Virus record (IMG/VR): IMGVR_UViG_3300034082_002529
Location: 1 to 34,399 of that record
DNA from: a virus
Strand: one strand, 5' to 3'
DNA: 34,399 nucleotides
Shown: positions 16,302 to 24,161 of the stretch, piece by piece
Layout: each line of letters begins with the position of its first letter
Position numbering within the stretch: position 1 is the first letter of the stretch
The notes under the pieces: model-generated
Told to the model about the DNA's origin: nothing
Seen by the model: only the letters and a program-made list of their open reading frames with translations
Database searches by the model: none
Made by a program: the position numbers and the translations under genes

Positions 16302-16969
16302 TAACAGATAAAATTCCCAGAATAGAAGATCTAGTAGAACTAAGAGAATCCAGTTTACCTGAACTGGAAAGATTGTGGTGGCCCCGATATGATCAAGCAT
16401 GTTGGAGTTACATGCATGAATTTCGTGTAACACCGGAGTTTTTTCATGAAGTAATGAGTCACGTTGACTCAACTAGTGTCATGGTGCAGGCCGGGGGCAA
16501 TTGCGGACAGTATGTACGACAGTTTGCTCAATGGTTTGGTACAGTCTACACTTTTGAACCCAACCCATTGAACTTTGTGTGCTTGACTTTGAATTGTGGC
16601 AATAACGTCATAAAAACACAAGCCTGTATAGGCAACGATAAAAAGTTTGTAAATTTAAATGTCACCAATGATGCAGGAGCAATTCATGTGGATGGTCAAG
16701 GCAATGTGCCCACAGTGATCATTGATGAATTAAATCTTCCCAGTTGCGGTCTTATACAGTTAGATGTTGAAGGCTACGAGTATTTTGCTTTGTTGGGTGC
16801 ACGCCAAACCATCGAAAAGTATCATCCAGTAATCATGGTGGAGTGGTACGAGCCTTGGGCTGCCCGATATAATGTAACAAATGAAATGCTTGATCAATTT
16901 TTTACTGAAATGAAATATTCTCGAATATTAGACAACGCCACAGACATTGTATACAAATATACTCCATGA
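16298..16969 (+). CDS. FkbM-family methyltransferase
   Basis: 223 residues from a GTG start that overlaps the upstream stop (GTGA). Features of FkbM enzymes are VMVQAGGNCGQYVRQFAQWFGTVYTFEPNP (the SAM-binding glycine loop, with the acidic Glu ending strand 2 in FEPNP) and IQLDVEGYEYFALLGA (the D-x-E-G-x-E motif). FkbM proteins O-methylate sugars and polyketides. Here it likely caps the sugar built by this operon. SAM could come from the phage MetK at 32860. Confidence 0.85.
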   Translation: MITDKIPRIEDLVELRESSLPELERLWWPRYDQACWSYMHEFRVTPEFFHEVMSHVDSTSVMVQAGGNCGQYVRQFAQWFGTVYTFEPNPLNFVCLTLNCGNNVIKTQACIGNDKKFVNLNVTNDAGAIHVDGQGNVPTVIIDELNLPSCGLIQLDVEGYEYFALLGARQTIEKYHPVIMVEWYEPWAARYNVTNEMLDQFFTEMKYSRILDNATDIVYKYTP

Positions 16970-17895
16970 AAACAGTATTGATCACTGGCGCCAATGGGTT
17001 CATTGGACACTACCTAGTAAAAGAATTTTTGCCTGATCATCGTGTGATCTGCATGGTGCGGCCAGGCACCGCCAACATGAGCAGACTTCAGAATGTCATT
17101 GATGACGTTGAAATAGTTGAGCACGATATTAAAAATCCCTGTGCAAATTTGCCAGCAGTGGATATTATATTACACGCTGGTGCCAACCCCAGTGCGGCCG
17201 ACAGCTTGAACAACCCCACAGCATCAGTTATGGACAACGTGTTGGGCACACTAAACTTGTTAGAGTATGCGCGGCATGCTGGTGTTGAAAGGTTTGTCTA
17301 TTACAGTTCAGGCGAGGTATATGGGCCTATACCTATTGGACAAGATAGTCAAATCACAGATGCTTACAACAGCAACAGTCCATATGCAGCCAGCAAGGCC
17401 GCAGGCGAAGAGCTGTGTTTGGCCTATGCCAACTCATTCAATGTTCCGGTCAGTGTTATCCACATCAACAACACATTTGGCCCACGCTGTCAGCCCAATA
17501 GATTACCAGTTATTGTCATAAACAAATTAATAAACAACGAAACTTTAGATTTACAAGTAGGTGCCAACAACGTTATTGGTGGAAGGCGGTGGTTTTATGC
17601 CGGAGATGTGGCCAGTCACACAAGATTCATTTTGAACACACAAACTGCTCGGTGTGAAAAATGGAATAGTGCCGGCCGGAACTTTATAAACAATCTAGAC
17701 TTTGCACAGTTGATTGCACAAGCCATGGGCAAAGAGTTAAAGTATCGCCTGGTGCCGATTGACCGACCTGGTCATGATTTATGTTTTTCTGTAGATCCCG
17801 GTAAGCTATATAATCTAGGTTGGTCAGAGACAGTGTCGTTTGAACAAAGGTTGTTGCAAACTGTCAACTGGTACTTAGAAAACCCCAAATGTTAA
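16966..17895 (+). CDS. NAD-dependent sugar epimerase/dehydratase
   Basis: 309 residues of extended short-chain dehydrogenase type: GANGFIGHYL (NAD loop), ILHAGANPS, YYSSGEVYGP (catalytic Ser/Thr region), SPYAASKAAGE (Tyr and Lys), HINNTFGP and a late W-x-Y-A-G-D-V-A motif. The order matches UDP/GDP/dTDP-sugar epimerases and reductases. The substrate cannot be read from sequence; the operon context favours a deoxy sugar nucleotide. It begins by ATGA overlap and ends 33 bases before the next gene. Confidence 0.85.
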   Translation: MKTVLITGANGFIGHYLVKEFLPDHRVICMVRPGTANMSRLQNVIDDVEIVEHDIKNPCANLPAVDIILHAGANPSAADSLNNPTASVMDNVLGTLNLLEYARHAGVERFVYYSSGEVYGPIPIGQDSQITDAYNSNSPYAASKAAGEELCLAYANSFNVPVSVIHINNTFGPRCQPNRLPVIVINKLINNETLDLQVGANNVIGGRRWFYAGDVASHTRFILNTQTARCEKWNSAGRNFINNLDFAQLIAQAMGKELKYRLVPIDRPGHDLCFSVDPGKLYNLGWSETVSFEQRLLQTVNWYLENPKC

Positions 17896-17928
17896 TTGAC
17901 ATTGTATAAATTTTATGAAGATACTATT

Positions 17929-18741
17929 ATGAAGATACTAATTACCGGCGCTAGCGGACTTGTTGGGTCGTACCTAACAAACAATTTACCAGGCTATGAT
18001 GTCACTGCCATCAATCATCATGACCTGGACTTGTTGGATCGAGAGATGGTCCAAGCCTTCTTTGCTGACAAACACTTTCATACCATAATACATTGTGCCA
18101 CTTATGGGCGCAGGGCTGTTCGTACATTAAATCCAGCAATATTTCAAAACAACCTTTTTATGTTTAACAACTTGGCCAGTTGTAAACAGCACTATCAACA
18201 GTTTATAAATCTGGCATCAGGTGCCGAGTTTGACGTTGAAGTCAACAATGATCAAACTACCGAGGAAGAATTATTTCAACGGTATCCGTCACAGTTGCAT
18301 GGCGCCAGTAAAAACATCATTGCTAGATTGGTGACACAGCTACCAAACTTTTATAACCTACGAATGTTTGGTAGTTTTGGTCAACATGATACTGAATACG
18401 TTGCCCCTTTACAAGATGTGGTAAAAAATATATCTGCCAATCGCCGCTTTCGATTTGAAAATGACAGGTTTCTTGACTTGTTTAGTTTACACGATCTTGC
18501 AGTGGTAATTGACCAAACCATACAAGGTAATTTGAAATACAATGATGTAAATCTTGTCTATGATCAGAAACATAGACTAAGCGATGTGTTGCGTATATAC
18601 TATGAACAACACGGAGTTGACCCTGGCCTTGTAAAGTTTTTATCCACCAGCGACCAATGCTTCACCGGCAATGGTGCCAAATTGGCATCGCACAATTTTG
18701 ACCTATGGGGTCTTGAACGATCTTTGAAAGAATATATATGA
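17929..18741 (+). CDS. NAD(P)-dependent sugar reductase-like protein, catalytic Tyr replaced
   Basis: 270 residues starting at ATG 17929, where the Rossmann strand KILITGASGLVG begins; an upstream TTG at 17896 gives a non-homologous extension. It resembles RmlD or GDP-fucose synthase (TIIHCATYG, INLASGAEFD, MFGSFGQHDTE). The YxxxK motif is changed to HGASK: His124 stands where Tyr is expected, and Lys128 is kept. The acidic insertion NNDQTTEEELFQRYP precedes it. It may be a reductase with altered chemistry or a non-catalytic partner of the flanking epimerases. Its 3' end overlaps galE-like by 4 bases. Confidence 0.75.
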   Translation: MKILITGASGLVGSYLTNNLPGYDVTAINHHDLDLLDREMVQAFFADKHFHTIIHCATYGRRAVRTLNPAIFQNNLFMFNNLASCKQHYQQFINLASGAEFDVEVNNDQTTEEELFQRYPSQLHGASKNIIARLVTQLPNFYNLRMFGSFGQHDTEYVAPLQDVVKNISANRRFRFENDRFLDLFSLHDLAVVIDQTIQGNLKYNDVNLVYDQKHRLSDVLRIYYEQHGVDPGLVKFLSTSDQCFTGNGAKLASHNFDLWGLERSLKEYI

Positions 18742-19697
18742 CAAAAACTGTGGTTGTTACTGGAAGTTCGGGCTACATTGGAGGCCAAACTGCACTTCAA
18801 CTAAACGACTTAGGATACACCGTAGTCGGAGTTGACATTCGTCCATGTCCTACGAACGTGCAAACGGCATTGTCTCACGTATACCAAGGAGATTTTGCCA
18901 GCCAAGGTGCCATTGACTTTATGTTTATGCATCAGCCATCGGCAATTATTCATTGTGCCGGAACAAGTTTAGTTGGTCCCAGTGTCAGTGATCCGGAACT
19001 GTACTATCAAAACAACTTTGTACGTACAAAGAAGATGATAGATGCTGTTGTTTCGGCCAAGTTGCAATCTAGCATTCGAATCATTTTCAGCAGTTCGGCA
19101 TCGGTATACGGCGAGCCCATCATGGGTGCATGTCAGGAAGAAGATCCAGCACTGCCATTAAGTCCCTACGGTGAAAGCAAGCTCATGACTGAAATGATGC
19201 TACAAAGTTATTTCCGTGCGTATGGGGTGCAACCAGTGATTTTCCGATACTTCAATGCCTGCGGTGCTGATAGTCAAGCCCGCCATGGTCAAGAGCCAGG
19301 TGCCACACACATCATTGCCCGGGTGCTAGAAAGCCTGCGTGACGACGAAGAATTTGTGTTAAACGGGAATCAATTTAACACCAATGACGGAACCTGTGTT
19401 CGAGATTATGTGCACGTTGAGGACATTGCAAGAGCACATATTCGTGCGCTGGATGATGATATTCCAACCGGAGTATACAATCTTGGCAGCAACAAAGGTA
19501 CCAGTAATCAGGAAATTATTTCCATGGCCGAATCAATCACTGGACGCAAACTCAAAGTCACCATAGGTGATCCTAGACCCGGAGATCCAAGCGAGCTCAC
19601 AGCCAATGCTGGCAGATTTGAAAAAGTTGCTGGCAAGTGGCAATATAATACACTTCACTACATTGTGCAACATGCCTGGAATTGGTATGTTCGATAA
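18738..19697 (+). CDS. UDP-glucose 4-epimerase-like (GalE family)
   Basis: 319 residues. GSSGYIGGQTALQL, IIHCAGTSLVGPSVSDPELYYQNN, FSSSASVYGEP, SPYGESKLMTE (catalytic Tyr and Lys) and RYFNACGAD, with GTCVRDYVHVEDIARAH, are the full set of GalE signatures. GalE interconverts UDP-glucose and UDP-galactose through NAD-bound 4-keto sugar. All key residues are present, so it should be active. It overlaps the next gene by 11 bases. Confidence 0.9.
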   Translation: MTKTVVVTGSSGYIGGQTALQLNDLGYTVVGVDIRPCPTNVQTALSHVYQGDFASQGAIDFMFMHQPSAIIHCAGTSLVGPSVSDPELYYQNNFVRTKKMIDAVVSAKLQSSIRIIFSSSASVYGEPIMGACQEEDPALPLSPYGESKLMTEMMLQSYFRAYGVQPVIFRYFNACGADSQARHGQEPGATHIIARVLESLRDDEEFVLNGNQFNTNDGTCVRDYVHVEDIARAHIRALDDDIPTGVYNLGSNKGTSNQEIISMAESITGRKLKVTIGDPRPGDPSELTANAGRFEKVAGKWQYNTLHYIVQHAWNWYVR

Positions 19698-20283
19698 AAT
19701 TTTTGAATTTGAAAAAGCCTTAGGTGAGTTTACAGGTGCGCCTTATGTCATCATGACTGATTGTTGCACTCATGCCATTGAGATGTGCTTGAAATATGAT
19801 GGTGTACGTGGACTAAAAATGACTCCTTACACCTACCTCAGTGTGCCAATGACCATGCATAAACTGGGCATTCACTACGTGTATTTAGATGAGCCTGAGC
19901 AGACATGGGTGGGCGAATATGAGTTTGTTTATACTCGAGTCTGGGACAGTGCACGGCGTCTTGAACGGGACATGTACCGACCCGGTAAAATGCAGTGTCT
20001 AAGTTTTGGTCACGGCAAACCATTGCATATTGGACGCGGTGGTGCAATCTTGTTGGATGACCAGAAAGCCTACCAGAAATTGATACAACAGCGCAGTGAT
20101 GGGCGTGATCTCAAAATCAGCCCCTGGGAGACTCAAAAAGAATTTCATGTGGGCTACCATTACCGTCCCACCATCGAAGAAGCCACAACTGCATTGGCCT
20201 TGTTGGAGGGAATCAAAGAAAACACTCCCGCACCAATTGCAGTAAAGTATCCAGATCTTAGAAAAATTAAAATTATAGATTGA
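19687..20283 (+). CDS. Compact DegT-type aminotransferase
   Basis: 198 residues from ATG 19687 (ATG 19672, five residues longer, is the alternative; both overlap the galE-like end). FTGAPYVIMTDCCTHAIEMCLKY matches the start of DegT aminotransferases (the GT/S-x-x-L-like cofactor phosphate loop), and LSFGHGKPLHIGRGGAIL carries the expected PLP Lys111. Normal members have about 370-400 residues; here the middle is shortened, and the C-terminal small domain is cut to one helix (PTIEEATTALALLEGI). No frameshift is seen and the reading frame is clean, so this looks like a reduced enzyme rather than a fresh pseudogene. It may transfer an amino group to a keto sugar of the operon. It is the last operon gene; folE's promoter begins at its stop. 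Confidence 0.68.
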   Translation: MFDKIFEFEKALGEFTGAPYVIMTDCCTHAIEMCLKYDGVRGLKMTPYTYLSVPMTMHKLGIHYVYLDEPEQTWVGEYEFVYTRVWDSARRLERDMYRPGKMQCLSFGHGKPLHIGRGGAILLDDQKAYQKLIQQRSDGRDLKISPWETQKEFHVGYHYRPTIEEATTALALLEGIKENTPAPIAVKYPDLRKIKIID

Positions 20284-20295
20284 CTTTGCAATCTA
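20276..20295 (+). promoter_or_regulatory. Dyad over the folE -35 box
   Basis: TAGATTG-actttg-CAATCTA, a perfect 7-bp inverted repeat with a 6-base loop spanning the stop of the aminotransferase gene and the -35 box. It may be an operator, or a hairpin that ends upstream transcription (no T-run follows). Confidence 0.5.
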
Positions 20296-20308
20296 AATAT
20301 ATTACAAT
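20280..20308 (+). promoter_or_regulatory. Sigma70-like promoter for folE
   Basis: TTGACT at 20280-20285, a 17-base spacer, TACAAT at 20303-20308. Expected start near 20315, then GGAG at 20337-20340 before the TTG start at 20348. Confidence 0.78.
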
Positions 20309-20347
20309 AGCACAAAGACATCCACGTCATTAACTCGGAGAAACAAA

Positions 20348-21160
20348 TTGACCAAAGACTTTATCCCGCATCCCGTTATCCATTCAGACTCAAAAAACGC
20401 ATTTATACCACACGCTCATCAAAGCCCAATTGTAAAAGCCGCAGAAATGATGAGCGACAAGGGATACGAAGAAGCGTATCTAGCAGATGCCATTCGTACC
20501 AAGATGAAGCGTGATAACAAACGTTTTTGGGCAGGCGACAACATCAGTGATTATGTTTCTGAAGAAATGAAACATACCCTTATAGATGAAGCAACAGAAG
20601 CATTTGAACTAGTGCTTGATCGGTTGCTTATTGATCGTGAGAACGATCCCAACTCAAAAGGTACTGCAAGACGACTTGCCAAAATGTACTTCAATGAAAT
20701 TATGGAGGGTAGATATGAACCAGGACCAGACGCCACAGCGTTTCCAAACGACTCGCAGGACCGTTACGAAGGTATGTTGGTTGTTCGTAGCGAGCTTCGC
20801 AGTATGTGTAGCCATCATCACCAACCCGTGGCTGGCGTTGCTTATATTGGCCTTATTGCCGCACAAAAGCTCATCGGACTCAGCAAGTACACCCGAATTG
20901 CCCAATGGTGTGCCCGACGTGGTACTCTCCAGGAGGAACTTTGCAATGACATTGCCCGTGAGATTAGTAAGGCTACTGACTCCGAAAACGTAGCAGTGTA
21001 CATTCAAGCCACACACGGTTGTTGTGAGAATCGTGGTATTATGGCACACTCTAGTCTAACACAGACCACTGTGCTCAAAGGTGCGTTCAAAGACGATCCT
21101 AGTGTGAAGAAAGAGTTTTTTGACAACATCAAACTGCAACAAGAGTTTGCACCAAGGTAA
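20348..21160 (+). CDS. folE: GTP cyclohydrolase I
   Basis: 270 residues from a TTG start set by GGAG eight bases earlier. The core matches FolE: GTARRLAKMYFNEIMEG, RSELRSMCSHHHQPVAGVAYIGL (zinc ligands C157 and H160), GLSKYTRIAQWCARRGTLQEELCNDIA and IQATHGCCENRGI (third ligand C225). About 70 extra N-terminal residues precede the core. It turns GTP into 7,8-dihydroneopterin triphosphate, the first step to 7-deazaguanines (with QueD and QueE) and to folate. With dpdA, queD and queE in the same window, the 7-deazaguanine role is the likely one. It has its own promoter. Confidence 0.93.
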   Translation: MTKDFIPHPVIHSDSKNAFIPHAHQSPIVKAAEMMSDKGYEEAYLADAIRTKMKRDNKRFWAGDNISDYVSEEMKHTLIDEATEAFELVLDRLLIDRENDPNSKGTARRLAKMYFNEIMEGRYEPGPDATAFPNDSQDRYEGMLVVRSELRSMCSHHHQPVAGVAYIGLIAAQKLIGLSKYTRIAQWCARRGTLQEELCNDIAREISKATDSENVAVYIQATHGCCENRGIMAHSSLTQTTVLKGAFKDDPSVKKEFFDNIKLQQEFAPR

Positions 21161-21175
21161 AACACCAAACTTATG

Positions 21176-21205
21176 GGTCAACTAGTACTTGACCAATAAT
21201 TGGTC
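21176..21205 (+). promoter_or_regulatory. Clustered GGTC/GACC half-sites (operator candidate)
   Basis: GACCAAT-a-ATTGGTC (21191-21205) is a perfect 7-bp palindrome lying in the -35 and spacer. GGTCAA (21176-21181) and TTGACC (21189-21194) make a second perfect 6-bp inverted repeat that shares the -35 hexamer. Three related half-sites in 30 bases look like a protein-binding region. Confidence 0.5.
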
Positions 21206-21217
21206 TAGTGCTATACT
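21189..21217 (+). promoter_or_regulatory. Sigma70-like promoter for the subtilase gene
   Basis: TTGACC at 21189-21194, a 17-base spacer, TATACT at 21212-21217 with extended -10 TGC. It shares the 11-mer GTGCTATACTA with the promoter at 2284. GGAG at 21240-21243 precedes the ATG at 21249. Confidence 0.8.
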
Positions 21218-21248
21218 AACCTAACAACATCCTTACTTTGGAGATTTT

Positions 21249-23678
21249 ATGAAATATATTGCATCAATATTGTTTGTGCTGATTAGTGGTCTGGCCACTG
21301 CACAAACAGTGGTATCTAAAAAAATTACATATCGAACTGAGTCGACTGTGATTAGTGCAGGTACCCCAATTGTGGTCAAAACCACAAACACTGACACACA
21401 AACAGTGAAACAAGCCGATGGATCTGTGGTAAAAAATGTGTATAATTTAGTGCAAACTCGAACTACCACACCCATCACAGCACAGGACAAACGTTATCAA
21501 ATTACCACAGTTACTCTCAGCAATGGCACCAAACAAGTAACTGAAACTTTGTTGACCACCACTATTAATACTAGGAACACGGTTACCCCATCAACGGTGA
21601 GGACGTTGGCCAGTAGTACAATAATTACTCCGTCTCCAACTGCTGTAGTTGTTGCTCCTCCAGCTATTACCATTGTGCCAACCAATACATTTAATGCAGC
21701 CACCTACTATGGACATAGCCCTTATCGGGGAACACCAACTGCGGTGTTTAGTAGTATGCCCAAGTCCTGGGAGAATACTCAGTATAATAATGGTGCTAAC
21801 CAGTACATCAACAGTGCGGCAGCTTGGGCACGTGGTTGGACCGGCAAAGGCAGCACTGTTATGGTCATGGACACTGGCATTGATGTCAATAATCCAGCAT
21901 TTGCAGGTAAAATAAAATATCAACTTGATATCACTGGCACTGGATTGCAAGACGTTGTAGGTCACGGTACCAGCATTGCCGGAATCGTTGCAGGTGCACG
22001 TAACAATGTTACTCCCACAGGTGTTGCGTTTGATGCCAACCTTGCTGTGGTCAAACTCAGTAATACTTCAAACATTGTTGGCAGTAATGCTGCCAGCGCC
22101 TTGGCCTGGGCCGCCAACAAACCTGATATTGTAGTGGCCAACTTGTCAGCAAATACAAATTATGCCGCAACATACACTGCTTCGGTCAAGGTCCTGAGTC
22201 CCGGAATATATGCTAGTTCAGATCCCAACTATGGTGGCAAAAATTATTACAATCTTGAATCGCCACAATCATGGGCACAGACATTGACACCTAAATTAGC
22301 AGTCACAGTCAGTGCCGGTAACCAAAGTGTTCCTTATCCGCAAAATCCAGCTACATTTGCCACAGCAACCGATGCCAATGGTAAATTATTGTTAAACGGC
22401 CAAATGTTGGTGGTGGGTAATTGGAACGCAAAAGCCGGGCGGATCGAGGGTGCGGGTGCAGGCACTGTGTGTAAAAATGTAGCCGGTACTGCCTGTTTAG
22501 ATCAATACAAGATCAGCGACTTTTATATTTTAGCACCTGGTATGTTAGTCAACAGTGTGTCACCCATCACAGTTAGTGCAACAGGCACCAAGGCCATGAG
22601 TGGCACTAGCCAGGCATCTGCTGTGGCTGCCGGTGCACTGGCAGTGGTCAATCAACTATGGCCCTACATGACTGCGTCAAATCAAGTTCAACTACTGTTA
22701 AAAACAGCCAATAAAAATCTCCCGGGTTACAACCCCGACATCATGGGACAAGGTTTACTGGACTTGGACCGAGCCACCCAGCCTGTGGGCAATCTTGGTA
22801 TTGCACTTAATGGCCGAACCAATTCTACTGTGCCATTATCAGGTGGTATTGCTCTAGCCAGCACTTCGGCTAGCACTATATCTACCTTGAGCTCGGTGTC
22901 AGTGGTTGACAGCTTTCAGCGAGACTTTAGCGTGGACATGAAAGGTAGTGCGGCCGTCAACAACTTGATGAGTAATCCAATAATGATGGATGCTGATCCT
23001 GGATATAACTGGAGTGGTCGTTGGACTGGCCTAGTAGCTGGGCAAAATTTACAAACACCATTTTCTGGCAACCAAATTGGTGCAGATGCCACACTAACTA
23101 TAGATTCAAGAATGTTGCCAAAGCGTCCCGACGAAGCAAGCAGTTCTACTATTCATCAATTGACCATGACCAATAGCACCCACAATCCGTTTGTTAATTT
23201 TAGTGGTGCTTATGGACAAACTAAGTCGGCATTCACCACAGAATACAGTGCATTGTACCAGCCTGGTGAGCGTGAAACCAAGCTTGGTCAACCACAAGGT
23301 TGGTGGGCACAAGGTGGTGCTATGATGACTAGTGTCAACCACACCAGTGGCCTAGTTTCTAATGTAACACCAATTTTTGCTGTGCACGCCATGGGTGGGT
23401 ATCAGTACAAGGATTGGAATTTGTTTGCCGGTATTAAGCCAACTGTGGCGTCGGGTGCAGTGAACTTTAATGTACCAACCAGCGTTGATGCCGACGGTAC
23501 TATGAAGTACACGCAAATTAACAATAGTTTAGTTAGCACACCAATTACATACTTGGGTATCAAGTATCAACACAATTTTAATGATGCTGGTAATACCAAA
23601 CACAGTGTGGGATTCCGTGCCCAGGTAGCTCAAGATGGCACTAGCAATGCTCGAGCCTACTACACTGCAAACTTTTAA
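21249..23678 (+). CDS. Secreted subtilase (S8 serine protease), possible autotransporter
   Basis: 809 residues. A signal peptide is clear: KYIASILFVLISGLATAQT, with likely cleavage after ATA. A Thr/Val-rich stretch of about 150 residues follows, then the peptidase: VMDTGID (Asp208), GHGTSIAGIVAG (His239), VSAGN (oxyanion Asn) and SGTSQASAVAAGAL (Ser454). All three catalytic residues are intact. The last 280 residues are rich in strands and Gly/Asn/Ser, and the protein ends in YYTANF with a terminal Phe, as in outer-membrane barrels, but it is short for a full autotransporter barrel. It could cleave host surface or superinfection targets. A secreted protease is unusual among phage replication and modification genes. 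It has its own promoter. Confidence 0.85.
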   Translation: MKYIASILFVLISGLATAQTVVSKKITYRTESTVISAGTPIVVKTTNTDTQTVKQADGSVVKNVYNLVQTRTTTPITAQDKRYQITTVTLSNGTKQVTETLLTTTINTRNTVTPSTVRTLASSTIITPSPTAVVVAPPAITIVPTNTFNAATYYGHSPYRGTPTAVFSSMPKSWENTQYNNGANQYINSAAAWARGWTGKGSTVMVMDTGIDVNNPAFAGKIKYQLDITGTGLQDVVGHGTSIAGIVAGARNNVTPTGVAFDANLAVVKLSNTSNIVGSNAASALAWAANKPDIVVANLSANTNYAATYTASVKVLSPGIYASSDPNYGGKNYYNLESPQSWAQTLTPKLAVTVSAGNQSVPYPQNPATFATATDANGKLLLNGQMLVVGNWNAKAGRIEGAGAGTVCKNVAGTACLDQYKISDFYILAPGMLVNSVSPITVSATGTKAMSGTSQASAVAAGALAVVNQLWPYMTASNQVQLLLKTANKNLPGYNPDIMGQGLLDLDRATQPVGNLGIALNGRTNSTVPLSGGIALASTSASTISTLSSVSVVDSFQRDFSVDMKGSAAVNNLMSNPIMMDADPGYNWSGRWTGLVAGQNLQTPFSGNQIGADATLTIDSRMLPKRPDEASSSTIHQLTMTNSTHNPFVNFSGAYGQTKSAFTTEYSALYQPGERETKLGQPQGWWAQGGAMMTSVNHTSGLVSNVTPIFAVHAMGGYQYKDWNLFAGIKPTVASGAVNFNVPTSVDADGTMKYTQINNSLVSTPITYLGIKYQHNFNDAGNTKHSVGFRAQVAQDGTSNARAYYTANF

Positions 23679-23680
23679 AA

Positions 23681-24079
23681 ATGACCACTGATTTAGAACA
23701 AGCACAAAAAGATGGTGTTGCACCATGGGATATTCAAGTTGAGGAACTCAGTGATTTTCATGTCACTGTTTTTCAAGATCGGTTTCCAGTAACAATGGGA
23801 CATTTGCTTTTTGTGCCCAATTACAATACAGTGGACGTGATACGTGACTGTTTTGATTCGGCACTACGGTATGGACAATCACTGGTCAATGCCAACGACT
23901 GTGATGCTTTTAATGTTGGTATCAACATGGGCGTGGCCGCTGGACAAACTGTGATGTATCCACATGTACATTTGATTCCCAGACGTAACGGAGACTGTGC
24001 AGATCCAGTTGGCGGTGTCCGAGGAGTTATTTTTGGACAAGCAAACTACAAGAAAACTGGCTATCAACTACCAGCATAA
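23681..24079 (+). CDS. HIT-like nucleotide hydrolase or transferase, first His replaced
   Basis: 132 residues. VTMGHLLFVPNYNTVDVI and FNVGINMGVAAGQTV lead to MYPHVHLIPRRNGD, the histidine triad region. The canonical Q-x-V-x-H-x-H-x-H becomes Q-T-V-M-Y-P-H-V-H: the first His is Tyr93 while the catalytic middle His95 and last His97 stay. HIT proteins split nucleotide phosphoramidates and similar bonds. The gene starts two bases after the protease stop with no clear ribosome binding site, so it may be co-expressed with it. Its stop lies in CATAAATA, a weak match to the T4-type late promoter. Confidence 0.78.
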   Translation: MTTDLEQAQKDGVAPWDIQVEELSDFHVTVFQDRFPVTMGHLLFVPNYNTVDVIRDCFDSALRYGQSLVNANDCDAFNVGINMGVAAGQTVMYPHVHLIPRRNGDCADPVGGVRGVIFGQANYKKTGYQLPA

Positions 24080-24112
24080 ATACTTTTCTAAGCGGTCTTG
24101 GCTTCATCCCGC

Positions 24113-24142
24113 TTTACAAACTCTGCCAGCCTATGCTATAAT
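24113..24142 (+). promoter_or_regulatory. Sigma70-like promoter for queD
   Basis: TTTACA at 24113-24118, an 18-base spacer, TATAAT at 24137-24142 with extended -10 TGC. The expected start near 24149 falls at the Shine-Dalgarno AGGAG, so the leader would be only about 13 bases. Confidence 0.72.
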
Positions 24143-24151
24143 TAACATAGG
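24130..24151 (+). promoter_or_regulatory. Dyad flanking the queD -10 box
   Basis: CCTATG, ten bases holding the -10 hexamer, then CATAGG: a perfect 6-bp inverted repeat around the -10 box. Operator candidate. Confidence 0.45.
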
Positions 24152-24161
24152 AGAAAACAGC

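Noticed and set aside
17905-17912. TATAAATT as a T4-type late promoter
   Set aside because: A near match only; TATAAATG at 11025 and CATAAATA at 24075 are similar. AT-rich ends of genes give such matches often, and no late gene follows clearly.
17896-17925. TTGACA-N18-GATACT as a promoter for the 17929 gene
   Set aside because: The predicted start would be at or just after the ATG, the gene sits in an operon with a gap of only 33 bases and the -10 is poor. The -35-like TTGACA also overlaps a false TTG start.
20276-20295. Dyad at 20276 as a rho-independent terminator
   Set aside because: The stem is AT-rich and followed by AAATATATT rather than a T-run; kept as an operator or punctuation candidate only.
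21233-21965. Open frames on the minus strand across the protease gene and elsewhere
   Set aside because: They lie opposite strong plus-strand genes, have no recognisable domains or ribosome binding sites, and reflect codon bias of the real genes.
23997-24161. Longer queD starting at 23997
   Set aside because: The extension overlaps the HIT gene and the promoter; ATG 24162 has AGGAG and starts the T-fold.
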